DNA of 64,000 bases from Methylocystis sp. SC2 (GCF_000304315.1 NC_018485.1:2698501-2762500); one strand, 5' to 3'. Shown: positions 28,766-36,820, counted from the stretch's first letter. A program made the numbers and translations. The notes: generated by a model from the letters alone, not told the origin.

Positions 28766-29065
28766 ATGCTGCACGACGATCAGAAGAACGAAGAGGCCGG
28801 CCAGCTCGAAACGGCCCTGTCGCCGGAGCGCGAGCAGGTCATTCGCGCCGTCATCGACGAGATTCGTCCCAATCTGCGCCGCGACGGCGGCGATTGTGAG
28901 CTCATCGAGATTTGCGGCAACAAGATCATGGTGCGCCTCACGGGCGCCTGCGTGCTCTGCAAATTGAGCAGCGCGACGCTCGAGGGCATCCAGGCCAAGC
29001 TGATCGAAGAGCTCGGCGAATTCGTGCGGCTGGTGCCTGTGCCGGGCGCGGCGGCGCGTCTTTGA
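28766..29065 (+). CDS. nifU: NifU C-terminal (Nfu) domain protein
   Basis: A 99-residue protein with only the Nfu domain (VIRAVIDEIRPNLRRDGGDCELIEI; cluster motif GACVLCKLSS, C-X2-C). The N-terminal IscU-like scaffold and central [2Fe-2S] domain of full-length NifU are absent. It likely binds a 4Fe-4S cluster between two subunits for delivery. The start at 28766 follows GCGGAGGACG, just before nifS. Confidence 0.9.
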   Translation: MLHDDQKNEEAGQLETALSPEREQVIRAVIDEIRPNLRRDGGDCELIEICGNKIMVRLTGACVLCKLSSATLEGIQAKLIEELGEFVRLVPVPGAAARL

Positions 29066-29077
29066 GCGAGAGTGCCG

Positions 29078-30265
29078 ATGCGGCGCGTCTATCTCGATAA
29101 TAACGCGACGACGCGCACCGACCCCGAGGTCGTGGCGAAGATGCTGCCGTTTTTTAGCCAGGAATTCGGCAACGCTTCGTCATCGCACGGCTTCGGCGTC
29201 GAGGTCTCGGGCGCGGTCCGGGAGGCGCGGCGCAGCGTGCAGGCGCTGCTCGGCGCGGCGCATGATCACGAAATCGTGTTCACCTCGGGCGGTACGGAAT
29301 CCGACAATGCGGCGATTTTGGCGGGGCTCGCGGCGCGCGAGGGTCGCGACGAGATCGTGACCACCGCCGTCGAGCACCCCGCGATCCTGTCGCTCGTCGA
29401 GCATCTGCAAGAAACGCGCGGCGTCGCCGTCCATCTCATTGGCGTCGACGCGCGCGGGCGCATCGATCTTGACGCCTTTCGCGCGGCGCTGGGGCCGAAG
29501 ACCGCGATCGTCTCGGCGATGTGGGCGAACAATGAAACCGGCACGCTGTTTCCCGTCGCAGAATTGGCGCGTCTCGCGCATGAGGCTGGCGCGCTGTTTC
29601 ACACCGACGCCGTGCAGGCGGTCGGTAAGATTCCGATCGATCTGAAAACGACGCAGATCGATTTCCTCTCGCTTTCCGGACATAAGCTGCATGGCCCGAA
29701 GGGAATCGGCGCGCTTTATGTGCGTAAGGGGACGAAATTCGCTCCGTTCCTTCGCGGCGGCCATCAGGAACGGGCGCGCCGCGGCGGGACAGAGAATACG
29801 CCGGGGATCGTTGGACTGGGGGCCGCCGCCGAATTGGCGCGAACGCGCCTGGACGAAGACGCCGCCCATATCGCGGCTTTGCGTGACAGGCTCGAATGCG
29901 GCGTCACGCAGCGGATCGGCCAATGTCAGGTTTCGGGCGACGTCGACAATCGGCTCGTCAACACATCCAATATCGCCTTTTCCGACATAGAGGGCGAAGC
30001 GATATTGACCCATTTGGATCGCGTCGGCATCGCCGCTTCGACCGGTTCGGCCTGCACGGCGGGATCGACAGAGCCTTCGCATGTGCTGCGCGCGATGAAT
30101 GTGCCGGAAGAGGCGTTGCATGGCGCGATACGCTTCTCCCTGTCGCGAGAAAACACGATTGAAGAGATCGACGATGTGCTGGAGACGCTGCCCGGCATCG
30201 TCGCCAAGTTAAGGGAAATCGCGCGGGCGTCGCGCCATACGGAAGCGCAGCTGCTCTCGAACTAG
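29078..30265 (+). CDS. nifS: Cysteine desulfurase NifS
   Basis: A 395-residue PLP enzyme that takes sulfur from cysteine for cluster assembly. It begins RRVYLDNNATTR; the PLP lysine is in SLSGHKLHGPKG and the persulfide cysteine in STGSACTAGSTEPSHVL (class I loop). A GTG six bases upstream is an alternative start; 29078 has the better spacing to GAGCGAGAG. It pairs with the Nfu protein and nearby Suf components. Confidence 0.96.
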   Translation: MRRVYLDNNATTRTDPEVVAKMLPFFSQEFGNASSSHGFGVEVSGAVREARRSVQALLGAAHDHEIVFTSGGTESDNAAILAGLAAREGRDEIVTTAVEHPAILSLVEHLQETRGVAVHLIGVDARGRIDLDAFRAALGPKTAIVSAMWANNETGTLFPVAELARLAHEAGALFHTDAVQAVGKIPIDLKTTQIDFLSLSGHKLHGPKGIGALYVRKGTKFAPFLRGGHQERARRGGTENTPGIVGLGAAAELARTRLDEDAAHIAALRDRLECGVTQRIGQCQVSGDVDNRLVNTSNIAFSDIEGEAILTHLDRVGIAASTGSACTAGSTEPSHVLRAMNVPEEALHGAIRFSLSRENTIEEIDDVLETLPGIVAKLREIARASRHTEAQLLSN

Positions 30266-30301
30266 CGCGGGCGCGATGACCGCGCCAAAGGAGTCGATGT
30301 A

Positions 30302-30517
30302 ATGAAGATCATGATCCGCCGTTCGCCAGAGACCGGCTTGTCGATCTACGTCCCCAAAAAGGATTTGGAAGAGCCGATCGTCGAATCCGAGCACGAGAGC
30401 CTGTGGGGCGGCTGGATCAAGATCGCCAATGGCTGGGTTCTCGATCTGCCCGAAATGGCGGCCGGCACTTCGCTCCCGATAACGGTCAATGCGCGCAAGC
30501 GCGGCGAAGCGGAGTGA
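30302..30517 (+). CDS. nifT: NifT/FixU protein
   Basis: A 71-residue member of the NifT/FixU family (MKIMIRRSPETGLSIYVPKKDLEEPIV, GGWIKIANGWVLDLP). Its role is unclear; mutants in other bacteria show mild effects. It lies between nifS and the SIR2 gene. Confidence 0.94.
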   Translation: MKIMIRRSPETGLSIYVPKKDLEEPIVESEHESLWGGWIKIANGWVLDLPEMAAGTSLPITVNARKRGEAE

Positions 30518-30522
30518 AAGCG

Positions 30523-31386
30523 ATGAACGCGCCATTTGACAGCTATGCCATCCTTGAAGGCGAGAAGGCCGAAGAGGCGCTCGGCAAAATCGCCGCTGAG
30601 CTGAAGACGGGGACCGTCATTCCCTATATTGGTCCTGGGTTGACGCAGCTCTCGCCAACCGAGGCGCCGATGACGCCCGAAGCGCTCGCCGCGTTTTTCG
30701 GGACCAAGGTGGCGCTGCCCAAACGCGCCAAGGGCAACGCCTGGGCGAGCGCGCAGCACATCGAGAACATGAAGCATCGTTCGACTGTCTCGACGTTGAT
30801 GTCGCAAGCCTTCAACGACAGCATCGCGCCGACGCCGCTGCATGTCTATCTTGCGTCGCTGCAGTTGCCCATGATCGTTGACAGCTGGTACGACGCGACG
30901 ATGCGGTCGGCGCTCGAAGGCCGTAGCGACTGGGGCGAGATCCAGGGCATCACCCGCGCCGGCATTGGCGAGGACCGCTGGTATCGGTTCTACGAAGCCG
31001 ACGGAACGGAAACCACCAAGGAAAAAGCCGACGCCTGGAAGACCGTTCTCTACAAGCCGCATGGCAGCATTGCGCCCGCCAATAATTTTCTGATCTCCGA
31101 CGCGGATTACGTCGAGGTGCTGACAGAGATCGATATTCAGACGCCCTTGCCCGAGGCGGTCAAGAATCGCCGGTCCGAGCGCAGTTTCCTGTTTGTAGGC
31201 TGTCGCTTCCACGATCAATTGTTGCGCACCTACGCCCGGCAGATCATGAAGCGCTCGACGACGACGCATCACGCCATCGTCGATCCGGCCGTGCTGACGA
31301 AAAACGAGCTGAAATTCCTCACGATCCAGGGAATCATACCGATCGCGCTGCCCATCGATCGCGCTTGCGAGATCCTGATCCGCTAA
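30523..31386 (+). CDS. SIR2-like domain protein, nif-associated
   Basis: A 287-residue protein with SIR2-type features: a glycine-rich start of an NAD-binding fold (IPYIGPGLTQL), YKPHGSIAP, and FLFVGCRFHDQLLRTY near the C-terminus. No zinc-finger cysteines are seen, so it may be an NAD-binding or NAD-cleaving relative rather than a deacetylase. It starts 5 bp after nifT. Its role in nitrogen fixation is not known. Confidence 0.8.
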   Translation: MNAPFDSYAILEGEKAEEALGKIAAELKTGTVIPYIGPGLTQLSPTEAPMTPEALAAFFGTKVALPKRAKGNAWASAQHIENMKHRSTVSTLMSQAFNDSIAPTPLHVYLASLQLPMIVDSWYDATMRSALEGRSDWGEIQGITRAGIGEDRWYRFYEADGTETTKEKADAWKTVLYKPHGSIAPANNFLISDADYVEVLTEIDIQTPLPEAVKNRRSERSFLFVGCRFHDQLLRTYARQIMKRSTTTHHAIVDPAVLTKNELKFLTIQGIIPIALPIDRACEILIR

Positions 31387-31640
31387 AGGATCGCGCCTTA
31401 CGCTCACGCCTGGCGCGGCGGCTCGCGTGCCGCCAAAGCGCGAAAGCGATTCCGATCGCATGGAATCATGTGATCGATGAGGAATCGCTCAAATCGAAAT
31501 GTTGGAGCAGGTTTCATCGAAAAAGTTGGTCAGCCTTTTCGGAACCTGCTCTAAGTGAATTCGAGCGCGTCGGCGGTAGATGCATGGCCGAAACTGCCAC
31601 GCCTTCAGCATTGATGCGCAGCCAAATCAATTTCGAAGGA
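31387..31640. repeat. Intergenic REP-like palindromic sequence
   Basis: The gap after the SIR2 gene has an inverted repeat at 31505-31551 (arms GAGCAGGTT and AACCTGCTC). Next to it is a GCGATTCCG...GGAATCGC motif (31446-31486). Similar elements occur between genes in Rhizobiales genomes and one resembles 54115-54225. It may act as a terminator. No gene is supported here. Confidence 0.5.
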
Positions 31641-31656
31641 TGTTGCATTTTTTACA
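31641..31656 (+). promoter_or_regulatory. NifA upstream activator site of the nifZ unit
   Basis: TGTTGCATTTTTTACA fits TGT-N10-ACA, 85 bases before the sigma-54 element. Confidence 0.75.
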
Positions 31657-31740
31657 TTCATTCTTGAATGCCGCGTCGCGCTTGTCGGCAAAGGCACATC
31701 GCCGGAAGGCCGCTTCGGTTAATCTCTTCCTATTGCAGCG

Positions 31741-31755
31741 TGGCACGCATGTTGC
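31741..31755 (+). promoter_or_regulatory. Sigma-54 promoter of the nifZ unit
   Basis: TGGCACGCATGTTGC is a perfect match to the -24/-12 consensus. The leader to the nifZ ATG is about 130 bases. Confidence 0.9.
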
Positions 31756-31895
31756 CTCTTGTCTGGCGTAGCGACAAACGCCGCATTCCGGCCATCACGT
31801 CGTTCGACGGCGCCGACCCAGGTCGATAACGAGACCGATTCCCGGCGGCTTGAGCAGCGTGCAACTGCGGGCCGACAGCACGGAAGAACACAGCG

Positions 31896-32198
31896 ATGAG
31901 CAACATCGTTCGCGACAGCGAAGTTTGTGAACTGACTGCGCCGCCCGTCTTTTCCTTCGGCGAGAAAGTGAAGGCCAAACGTACGATCCGCAACGACGGG
32001 ACATACGCCGGCAAAGAGATCGGCGAGGTTCTCGCGAAGAAAGGCGAGGAAGGCTACGTCGTGAGCATCGGCACGTTTCTCCAACAATTCTACATCTACG
32101 GCATCGAGTTCACCGAAAGCGGCAATCGAGTCGGCATGAAGCGCAAGGAGCTCGAGTCGGCTAATCCGCGCGACGACGTCGATTTGCCGCTGCCCTGA
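31896..32198 (+). CDS. nifZ: NifZ (copy 1)
   Basis: A 100-residue NifZ-domain protein (FSFGEKVKAKRTIRNDGTYAGKEIGEVLAKKGEEGYV, FYIYGIEF). NifZ assists P-cluster formation on NifDK in Azotobacter. A second, shorter NifZ follows 5 bp later. Confidence 0.92.
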   Translation: MSNIVRDSEVCELTAPPVFSFGEKVKAKRTIRNDGTYAGKEIGEVLAKKGEEGYVVSIGTFLQQFYIYGIEFTESGNRVGMKRKELESANPRDDVDLPLP

Positions 32199-32203
32199 GG
32201 AGT

Positions 32204-32449
32204 GTGAAGGTGTTCGAACCGCGACTGCCGAAATATCAATGGGGTCAGAGAGTGAAGACGCTCGTCGATCTCGTCAATGATGGGAGTTATCCCGACGCGC
32301 AACCGGAGGCGCTGCTCGTCGCCACCGGCGGCCTGGGCGAAATCGTGCAGGTCGGATCGCATACGGACACGAATACGCCGATCTACCTCGTGGAATTTCC
32401 CGACGGCCGCGTCGTCGGTTGTCTCGAGGAAGAGATCGCGCCGTTGTAA
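32204..32449 (+). CDS. nifZ: NifZ-domain protein (copy 2)
   Basis: An 81-residue protein that starts at a GTG after GAGGAGT. It has the NifZ pattern (KYQWGQRVKTLVDLVNDGSYPD, GELGEIVQVG-like, IYLVEFPDGRVVGCLEEE). The tandem arrangement with copy 1 splits or duplicates the domain; the two may form a heteromer. Confidence 0.85.
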   Translation: MKVFEPRLPKYQWGQRVKTLVDLVNDGSYPDAQPEALLVATGGLGEIVQVGSHTDTNTPIYLVEFPDGRVVGCLEEEIAPL

Positions 32450-32466
32450 GAGGAGCGACGGCGAGC

Positions 32467-32823
32467 ATGCGATCGACGGTCACGACATATGGTGGCGCCG
32501 CATCGGCTCAGCCGAATGAATTCGACTACAAGCGCATCGTGCGCGCGTTGGAACAACGGCGACGCTATCGCTACGTCACGCCGGTCGTGCTGAAAACTGC
32601 GAACGGCTATCGCATTCAGAGCCCTTGTTGTTCGCGGAACGTCGATCCCGACGGGGGCGTCATCGACATCGCCTTGTTGCTCTTCGACGAACGCAAAGGC
32701 AACTGGCGCCTTCTTCGCAAGGACCATGCAGTCGGCGTCTGGGAGCTGGACAGCGAATTTCCACGTCTTGCGGAGTTGCTCGACCATCTCAAAGAAGACG
32801 CCGAGCGGCGTTTCTGGCAGTGA
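32467..32823 (+). CDS. Hypothetical nif-operon protein (118 aa)
   Basis: Begins MRSTVTTYGGAASAQPNEFDYKRIVRAL. It contains a beta-rich middle with paired cysteines (QSPCCSRNVDP) and a helical end (LLDHLKEDAERRFW). Family not recognised. AGAGGAG precedes the ATG. It lies inside the nifZ operon between nifZ2 and a DUF6129-like gene. Confidence 0.75.
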   Translation: MRSTVTTYGGAASAQPNEFDYKRIVRALEQRRRYRYVTPVVLKTANGYRIQSPCCSRNVDPDGGVIDIALLLFDERKGNWRLLRKDHAVGVWELDSEFPRLAELLDHLKEDAERRFWQ

Positions 32824-32845
32824 GTTCGATCTCGACAGGGGATAG

Positions 32846-33112
32846 ATGATGGCGATCAGCGACGTGGAATTGACGGAGATCGAAAGACTGCTCGGGGCCG
32901 AGGCGACGCCGGCGCTTTCGGAGCTGCGCGCGAAATTCTCCCATCTCTCCTGGACGCGCTGCGACGTGTCGGACGTGATCGAAACGCCCTTCCGCAGCTT
33001 CACGACCTGCGACGTGCATTTGCTCGACGGCGCCGATCATTGCGTGACGGTGACCGACGATCCGGCGCGCGCGACCGGCGTTATCGTCGCCTTTCGGGGG
33101 AGTTTGCGATGA
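32846..33112 (+). CDS. Small nif-associated protein (DUF6129-like)
   Basis: An 88-residue protein (ELTEIERLLGAEATPALSEL, FPF-like RAKFSHLSWTRCDVSDVIETPFRSF, LLDGADHCVTVTDDPARATG). I recall similar small proteins in other nif clusters under DUF6129, but could not check this. Its stop overlaps the next ATG (ATGA), which couples the two. Start at 32846 or 32849. Confidence 0.75.
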   Translation: MMAISDVELTEIERLLGAEATPALSELRAKFSHLSWTRCDVSDVIETPFRSFTTCDVHLLDGADHCVTVTDDPARATGVIVAFRGSLR

Positions 33113-34320
33113 ACGCGCGGGCCGAAGTGGACGACAAATTCGATGCGAAGCCGCCGGCGCCGGCCGAGGCTTCGGGCGGCGATCTCATTCCGCTTTCCGA
33201 CCCCGACATCACGCTTGACGACATCGCCGCGGTCGAAGCGGTGCTGCGCTCCAGCCGCTTGTCGAGCGGCCCGGTGATGGAGGCTTTCGAAGCCGCCTTC
33301 GCCGCCTATCTTGGGCGCAAATACGCCGTGGCCGCGCCAAGCGGCACGATGGGGCTGCTGCTCGCGCTCGCAGCCTATGAGATCGGTCCGGGCGATGAAG
33401 TGATCGCCTCTCCGCATTCCTTCCGCGAAACCGTGCATGCGATCGCGCTCGCCGGCGCCAAGCCGGTGTTCGCCGACATCGATTATTGGTCCGGCGTCAT
33501 CGCGACCGGCAAGATCGAGGCGCTGATCACCGACAAAACGCGCGCGATCGTGGCGAGCAACACCAACGGCCATCCGGCGCAATGGGCGGAGCTGCGCGAA
33601 ATCGCCGACAAGCATCGGCTCGTGCTGCTCGAAGACTCGACCGAAGCCATCGGCTCGAAATACAAGGGCGCGCTTGTCGGCACCTTCGGGGACGCATCGG
33701 TGTTCGACTTCTCGCAGCCCGGCCCGCTTGTCTGCGGCGAAGGCGGGATGGTGGTGACCGACGACATCGACGTCGCCGTGGCGATGCGGCGCTTCCGCGC
33801 GCATAAACCGAGCGAGAGAGCGTCGGTCGTGGTGGGCTCCAGCGCGCCCTATCAGGCGGCGATGAGCGACATGAGCGCGGCGCTGGGCATGGCGCAGCTG
33901 CGAAGGCTGGAGGAGATCCTCGAGAAACGCAAGCTCATCGAGCACTACTACTTCAAGCACGTCAAATCCTTCGAAGGCATCAAGGATCCCTTCATCGGGC
34001 CAGAGGTCGACGAGGTGCACTGGTTCCTTTACGTCGTTCATCTCGGCACGCGCTTCAGCAAATCCAGCCGCGACTCGATCGTCGAGGATTTGCTCGTCGA
34101 AAAGGTGGAAGCCGCCGCCTACAGCAATCCCTTGCACACGCAGCGGCGCTATTTCGACTACGGCTATCGTCGCGGCAGTTTTCTCGTCGCCGAAAAGGTT
34201 TCGGACCGCGCCGTCGCGATGCCGTTCCACGTCCATCTGCAAGAGCGCCAAATCGCATTCATCGTGCAGACGATGAAGGAAGCGTCGATCAACGTCGGCG
34301 CCGGCGCCGCCATTTACTAA
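33109..34320 (+). CDS. DegT/DnrJ-family aminotransferase homologue lacking the PLP lysine
   Basis: A 403-residue protein with the DegT/DnrJ/EryC1/StrS fold. The phosphate-binding turn (SGTMGLLLALAA) and the aspartate motif (LVLLEDSTEAIGSKYKG) are kept. The segment that normally reads S/F-x-x-K-x-I/L-T-x-G-E-G-G reads DFSQPGPLVCGEGG, so the Schiff-base lysine position (about 205) is glycine. No histidine replaces it as in ColD-type dehydratases. It may be a non-catalytic binding protein. It is coupled to the preceding gene by ATGA and sits in the NifA-controlled nifZ operon. Confidence 0.88.
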   Translation: MNARAEVDDKFDAKPPAPAEASGGDLIPLSDPDITLDDIAAVEAVLRSSRLSSGPVMEAFEAAFAAYLGRKYAVAAPSGTMGLLLALAAYEIGPGDEVIASPHSFRETVHAIALAGAKPVFADIDYWSGVIATGKIEALITDKTRAIVASNTNGHPAQWAELREIADKHRLVLLEDSTEAIGSKYKGALVGTFGDASVFDFSQPGPLVCGEGGMVVTDDIDVAVAMRRFRAHKPSERASVVVGSSAPYQAAMSDMSAALGMAQLRRLEEILEKRKLIEHYYFKHVKSFEGIKDPFIGPEVDEVHWFLYVVHLGTRFSKSSRDSIVEDLLVEKVEAAAYSNPLHTQRRYFDYGYRRGSFLVAEKVSDRAVAMPFHVHLQERQIAFIVQTMKEASINVGAGAAIY

Positions 34321-34349
34321 TCGTCTAGATCCCAACCAGGAGTACAGAA

Positions 34350-34658
34350 ATGCCGACCGTAACCATCATGCCCTCCGGAAAGACGGTGGACGCCGCCGAG
34401 GGCGCCACCTTGCTGCAGATCATCATGTCAAGCGGCGAGGAGATCAATCACAAATGCGAAGGAAAGGCGCAATGCGGCTCGTGTCACATCTACGTGCATG
34501 AAGGCCGCAAGGGCATTTCGAAGATCGCGCGCGAGGAGAACGAAAGGCTCGACACGATTGTCGGCATTGGCTCGAAGTCGCGCCTGGCGTGCCAGGCGAA
34601 GATCCTCGGCACGGAAAACATCAAGGTCGAACTGCTCGGTTTCGCGTCGGGCCTATAA
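34350..34658 (+). CDS. Plant-type [2Fe-2S] ferredoxin
   Basis: A 102-residue ferredoxin with ligands C-X5-C-X2-C (KCEGKAQCGSCH) and a distal cysteine in SRLACQAKI. It is similar to the adrenodoxin/FdVI-like ferredoxins found in nif regions and probably carries electrons for nitrogenase assembly or for the Rieske proteins. AGGAG precedes the ATG. Confidence 0.92.
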   Translation: MPTVTIMPSGKTVDAAEGATLLQIIMSSGEEINHKCEGKAQCGSCHIYVHEGRKGISKIAREENERLDTIVGIGSKSRLACQAKILGTENIKVELLGFASGL

Positions 34659-34671
34659 GGAGGAGGGAGAA

Positions 34672-34902
34672 ATGTCTTCCGACATCGTCATGCTTCATGT
34701 CCGCTTTGCGCCCGACGGCGGCGTCGTTGAAATCAGCGAGCGGCCGGCGCCCAATTCCGCGCAGGCCTGGTTCGACTGGATCAGTCTGAACGCGCCGGAC
34801 GCCTATCAGGCGCTTTCCGGCGGTCGTGGCGTGTTCCGCATTCCTCGCGACAAGCTCGATGAACTGCGCGCCGGGATCGCCGCCAACACTGCGGCGGCCT
34901 GA
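34672..34902 (+). CDS. Small hypothetical protein (76 aa)
   Basis: Begins MSSDIVMLHVRFAPDGGVVEISERP and contains SAQAWFDWISLNAPDAYQALSGGRGVFRI. Not recognised. A strong AAGGAGGAGGG ribosome site and a position 13 bp after the ferredoxin make expression with it likely. Confidence 0.75.
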   Translation: MSSDIVMLHVRFAPDGGVVEISERPAPNSAQAWFDWISLNAPDAYQALSGGRGVFRIPRDKLDELRAGIAANTAAA

Positions 34903-34970
34903 TCCGGCCCAGCGGGTCGCGCAAAATGATCCCTTCCGCGAAGGACGTCTCGCGGAAGGGAAGCTTGGTT

Positions 34971-35276
34971 TCAGGTCAGGAAGGTTTCGGCGAAACGGGC
35001 GCGTTTTTCGTCCGTGTCGAGACCCTTCGCAAGGGGCCATTTATTGTCGTAAAAAAGCGAATTGACGGCGCGGCTGACCTCCTTGCCGCGCAGATACCAG
35101 CGCGCCACGCCATCCGGAAAAATCACCGCCGGACCGTCTTCGCGATGCACTTGGCCGTCTTCGACGCTGATCTGCGTCCCGGCGTAGAGATAGCAGCCGG
35201 CAAGGCGCGAGAGATCGTCTTGATTGCGTTCGTCGACCTGGAGCATGACCACGTTTCGCCTCCGCTGATTAGCCAT
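34971..35276 (-). CDS. Hypothetical protein with an HREDGPA/WYLRG repeat-like motif
   Basis: About 101 residues (MANQRRRNVVMLQVDERNQDD...). The middle reads GQVHREDGPAVIFPDG followed by VARWYLRGKEV, like the short wY-x-G-K-x-H-R-x-D-G-P-A units found in several uncharacterised and phage proteins. The alternative start MLQVDERN (35246) has a GGAGG 12 bases upstream. It lies opposite to its neighbours and faces the Rieske gene at 35460. Confidence 0.65.
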   Translation of the reverse strand: MANQRRRNVVMLQVDERNQDDLSRLAGCYLYAGTQISVEDGQVHREDGPAVIFPDGVARWYLRGKEVSRAVNSLFYDNKWPLAKGLDTDEKRARFAETFLT

Positions 35277-35366
35277 CGATCCATACGACGAAGCAATAAT
35301 CGCGCTTGGCGGAGGGATCGGCAAGAATAATGCTTGTTCGCGACTTGGACGCTGCGCCAGGTCGAT

Positions 35367-35382
35367 TGTCGCCTTTCAGACA
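35367..35382. promoter_or_regulatory. NifA upstream activator-like site
   Basis: TGTCGCCTTTCAGACA fits TGT-N10-ACA and lies between the divergent genes at 35276 and 35460. No convincing -24/-12 follows on the plus strand. CGGCAAGAATAATGC at 35319-35333 has the right spacing but lies before the site. Confidence 0.45.
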
Positions 35383-35459
35383 CTGTCGCGCGCCGAAAAG
35401 TCGGCCTGGAGCGCGCTGAGCGCGCGAGGCAGCGGATGGATGTCGGCGGAGAGTTTGGC

Positions 35460-35900
35460 ATGCAGGACGATGTGAGTCTCTACGTCATTTGCGCGCTCGA
35501 CAATCTGGTGCGCGGCCAAGCGACGCCCTTCAGCCTGTCGCGCGTCACGGATGAAGGTGAGACACGCCCCTTTTCGATTTTCGTCGTTCGAACCGAAAAT
35601 GATCATTGCGTGGGCTATGTGAACATCTGCCCGCATCAAGGCTCCTGGCTCAACATCGGCGACGGCCGATTCTTTAGCGATGACGGTCAAAGGTTGCGTT
35701 GCGGCAGGCACAAGGCCGAATTCGACGTAGAAACGGGCGTGTGCGTCAAGGGGCCGTGCGTGGATAAAATGATCGAGCCGGTCGCGCTCGTCGTGATGGA
35801 TGGCGACGTTTGCCTGTGCGGCGTTAAACTCGCCGAAGAAGAGATTTCCGACGACGACGATCTGGATGAAACGATGGAGATCATGATCCATCCAGGCTGA
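35460..35900 (+). CDS. Rieske [2Fe-2S] protein (nif-associated paralogue 2)
   Basis: A 146-residue paralogue of the protein at 26828. Ligands are in CPHQG and CGRH; the extra GVCVKGPC cysteines and GVKLAEEE are shared, with an acidic tail (SDDDDLDE). The start at 35460 is chosen for GGCGGAGAG upstream. Unlike paralogue 1 it has no adjacent flavoprotein. Confidence 0.88.
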   Translation: MQDDVSLYVICALDNLVRGQATPFSLSRVTDEGETRPFSIFVVRTENDHCVGYVNICPHQGSWLNIGDGRFFSDDGQRLRCGRHKAEFDVETGVCVKGPCVDKMIEPVALVVMDGDVCLCGVKLAEEEISDDDDLDETMEIMIHPG

Positions 35901-35936
35901 GCGGCGCGGCGGATGGCAAGTAATGAAAGGCGCCTG

Positions 35937-36104
35937 ATGACTGTGGCTGAATTGATCGTGAAATTGGCGGAACTGCCGCAAGAGGCCGTGGTGCTGATCG
36001 ACAGCGACGGCGGACTTTCTCGCGTCAGCGGATTGGATTTTGTCGAGGGCCAAGGGCCTGGCGCCCCGGCGGAAGTCATTCTCGCGCCGAGCCTCGACGA
36101 ATAA
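35937..36104 (+). CDS. Small hypothetical protein (55 aa)
   Basis: Begins MTVAELIVKLAELPQEAVVLIDSDGGLSR. The TVAELI-KL-LP start is common in short uncharacterised bacterial proteins. GAAAGG lies before 35937; an ATG at 35913 is an alternative. It follows the Rieske gene by 36 bp. Confidence 0.6.
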   Translation: MTVAELIVKLAELPQEAVVLIDSDGGLSRVSGLDFVEGQGPGAPAEVILAPSLDE

Positions 36105-36137
36105 AGCTTCGCTTCCCGCCGGCGGGCGCCGGTGCGG

Positions 36138-36410
36138 TCACTCGGGGTTCGTTGAAATTTCTCCGTGCAGCGGTATTCCAAAGAACGCCTCGTCGTCGCC
36201 GCCCCATGCCTTATGCAGCGCGAAAGCTTCGCGCCACCGGATTTGCTCGGCTTCGGTCGCCGCGCGATGGGTCACTTTCCCGGCCGGCTTTTCGGCGAGG
36301 AGAAACGCCTTACCGTTGCGCAAGAATCGATTGAGGTCCTTCGTGTCGATCGGGCGCACAACGCAGCGCGGGTCTTCATCGATCAGAATGGTCGTCGGCA
36401 GCATGCGCAC
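36138..36410 (-). CDS. Hypothetical protein (90 aa)
   Basis: Begins MRMLPTTILIDEDPRCVVRP and contains LNRFLRNGKAFLLAEKPAGKV and a helical segment near IRWREAFALHKAW. Not recognised. It is the second gene of a minus-strand pair behind the sigma-54 element at 36714. Start at 36410 or 36404. Confidence 0.65.
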   Translation of the reverse strand: MRMLPTTILIDEDPRCVVRPIDTKDLNRFLRNGKAFLLAEKPAGKVTHRAATEAEQIRWREAFALHKAWGGDDEAFFGIPLHGEISTNPE

Positions 36411-36428
36411 AGCTCCCGTTGCGATGGA

Positions 36429-36671
36429 TCAAAAGCCTTCCGCCTTGCTTCCCCAGGGATGCGAGCCGGGGACGAGCGATGCCTTGATTCCCGCCTTTTC
36501 GATGTCGGCGAGGGTCTTGTAATAGGTGCCTTCATGCATGAGCGCGCCGCTCTTGGTCATGATCGCCACATAGCGCGCCACTGTATCGGCTTCGCATAAA
36601 TAGCCGCCGCCCGGATCGCTCGTGCTGCGCGCATTGCCGTCCCAGTCGATGAAAAAACCTTCGACAGCCAT
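36429..36671 (-). CDS. Hypothetical protein (80 aa)
   Basis: Begins MAVEGFFIDWDGNARSTSDPGGGYLCEA and ends VPGSHPWGSKAEGF. Not recognised. GAGAGGGAAC precedes the start. It is first behind a strong minus-strand sigma-54 element, so likely nitrogen-regulated. Confidence 0.68.
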   Translation of the reverse strand: MAVEGFFIDWDGNARSTSDPGGGYLCEADTVARYVAIMTKSGALMHEGTYYKTLADIEKAGIKASLVPGSHPWGSKAEGF

Positions 36672-36713
36672 GTTCCCTCTCGTGTTGATGTGCGGATCGC
36701 CGCATCGGCGGCA

Positions 36714-36728
36714 GCAAGTTTCTTGCCA
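36714..36728 (-). promoter_or_regulatory. Sigma-54 promoter of the 80-aa/90-aa pair
   Basis: Minus-strand TGGCAAGAAACTTGC: TGGCA, N10 spacing and TTGC. The leader to 36671 is about 30 bases. No NifA site was found nearby. Confidence 0.7.
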
Positions 36729-36748
36729 AGGTCTTCGTCCGTGGAGCA

Positions 36749-36763
36749 GGGAACGAGACTTGC
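36749..36763 (+). promoter_or_regulatory. Sigma-54-like promoter of the GNAT-like gene
   Basis: GGGAACGAGACTTGC has GG-N10-GC spacing and TTGC, but a weak -24 half. It is back to back with the minus-strand element at 36714. Confidence 0.35.
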
Positions 36764-36820
36764 TTGCTGAGGGCGCGTTCGCGCGCAAAGCATCCAAACG
36801 CGCAATCGAAGGAGAAGCAG

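Noticed and set aside
35383..35459. GG-N10-GC matches directly before the second Rieske gene
   Set aside because: The -12 halves lack the T run (GCGC, GAGC); likely chance in GC-rich DNA.
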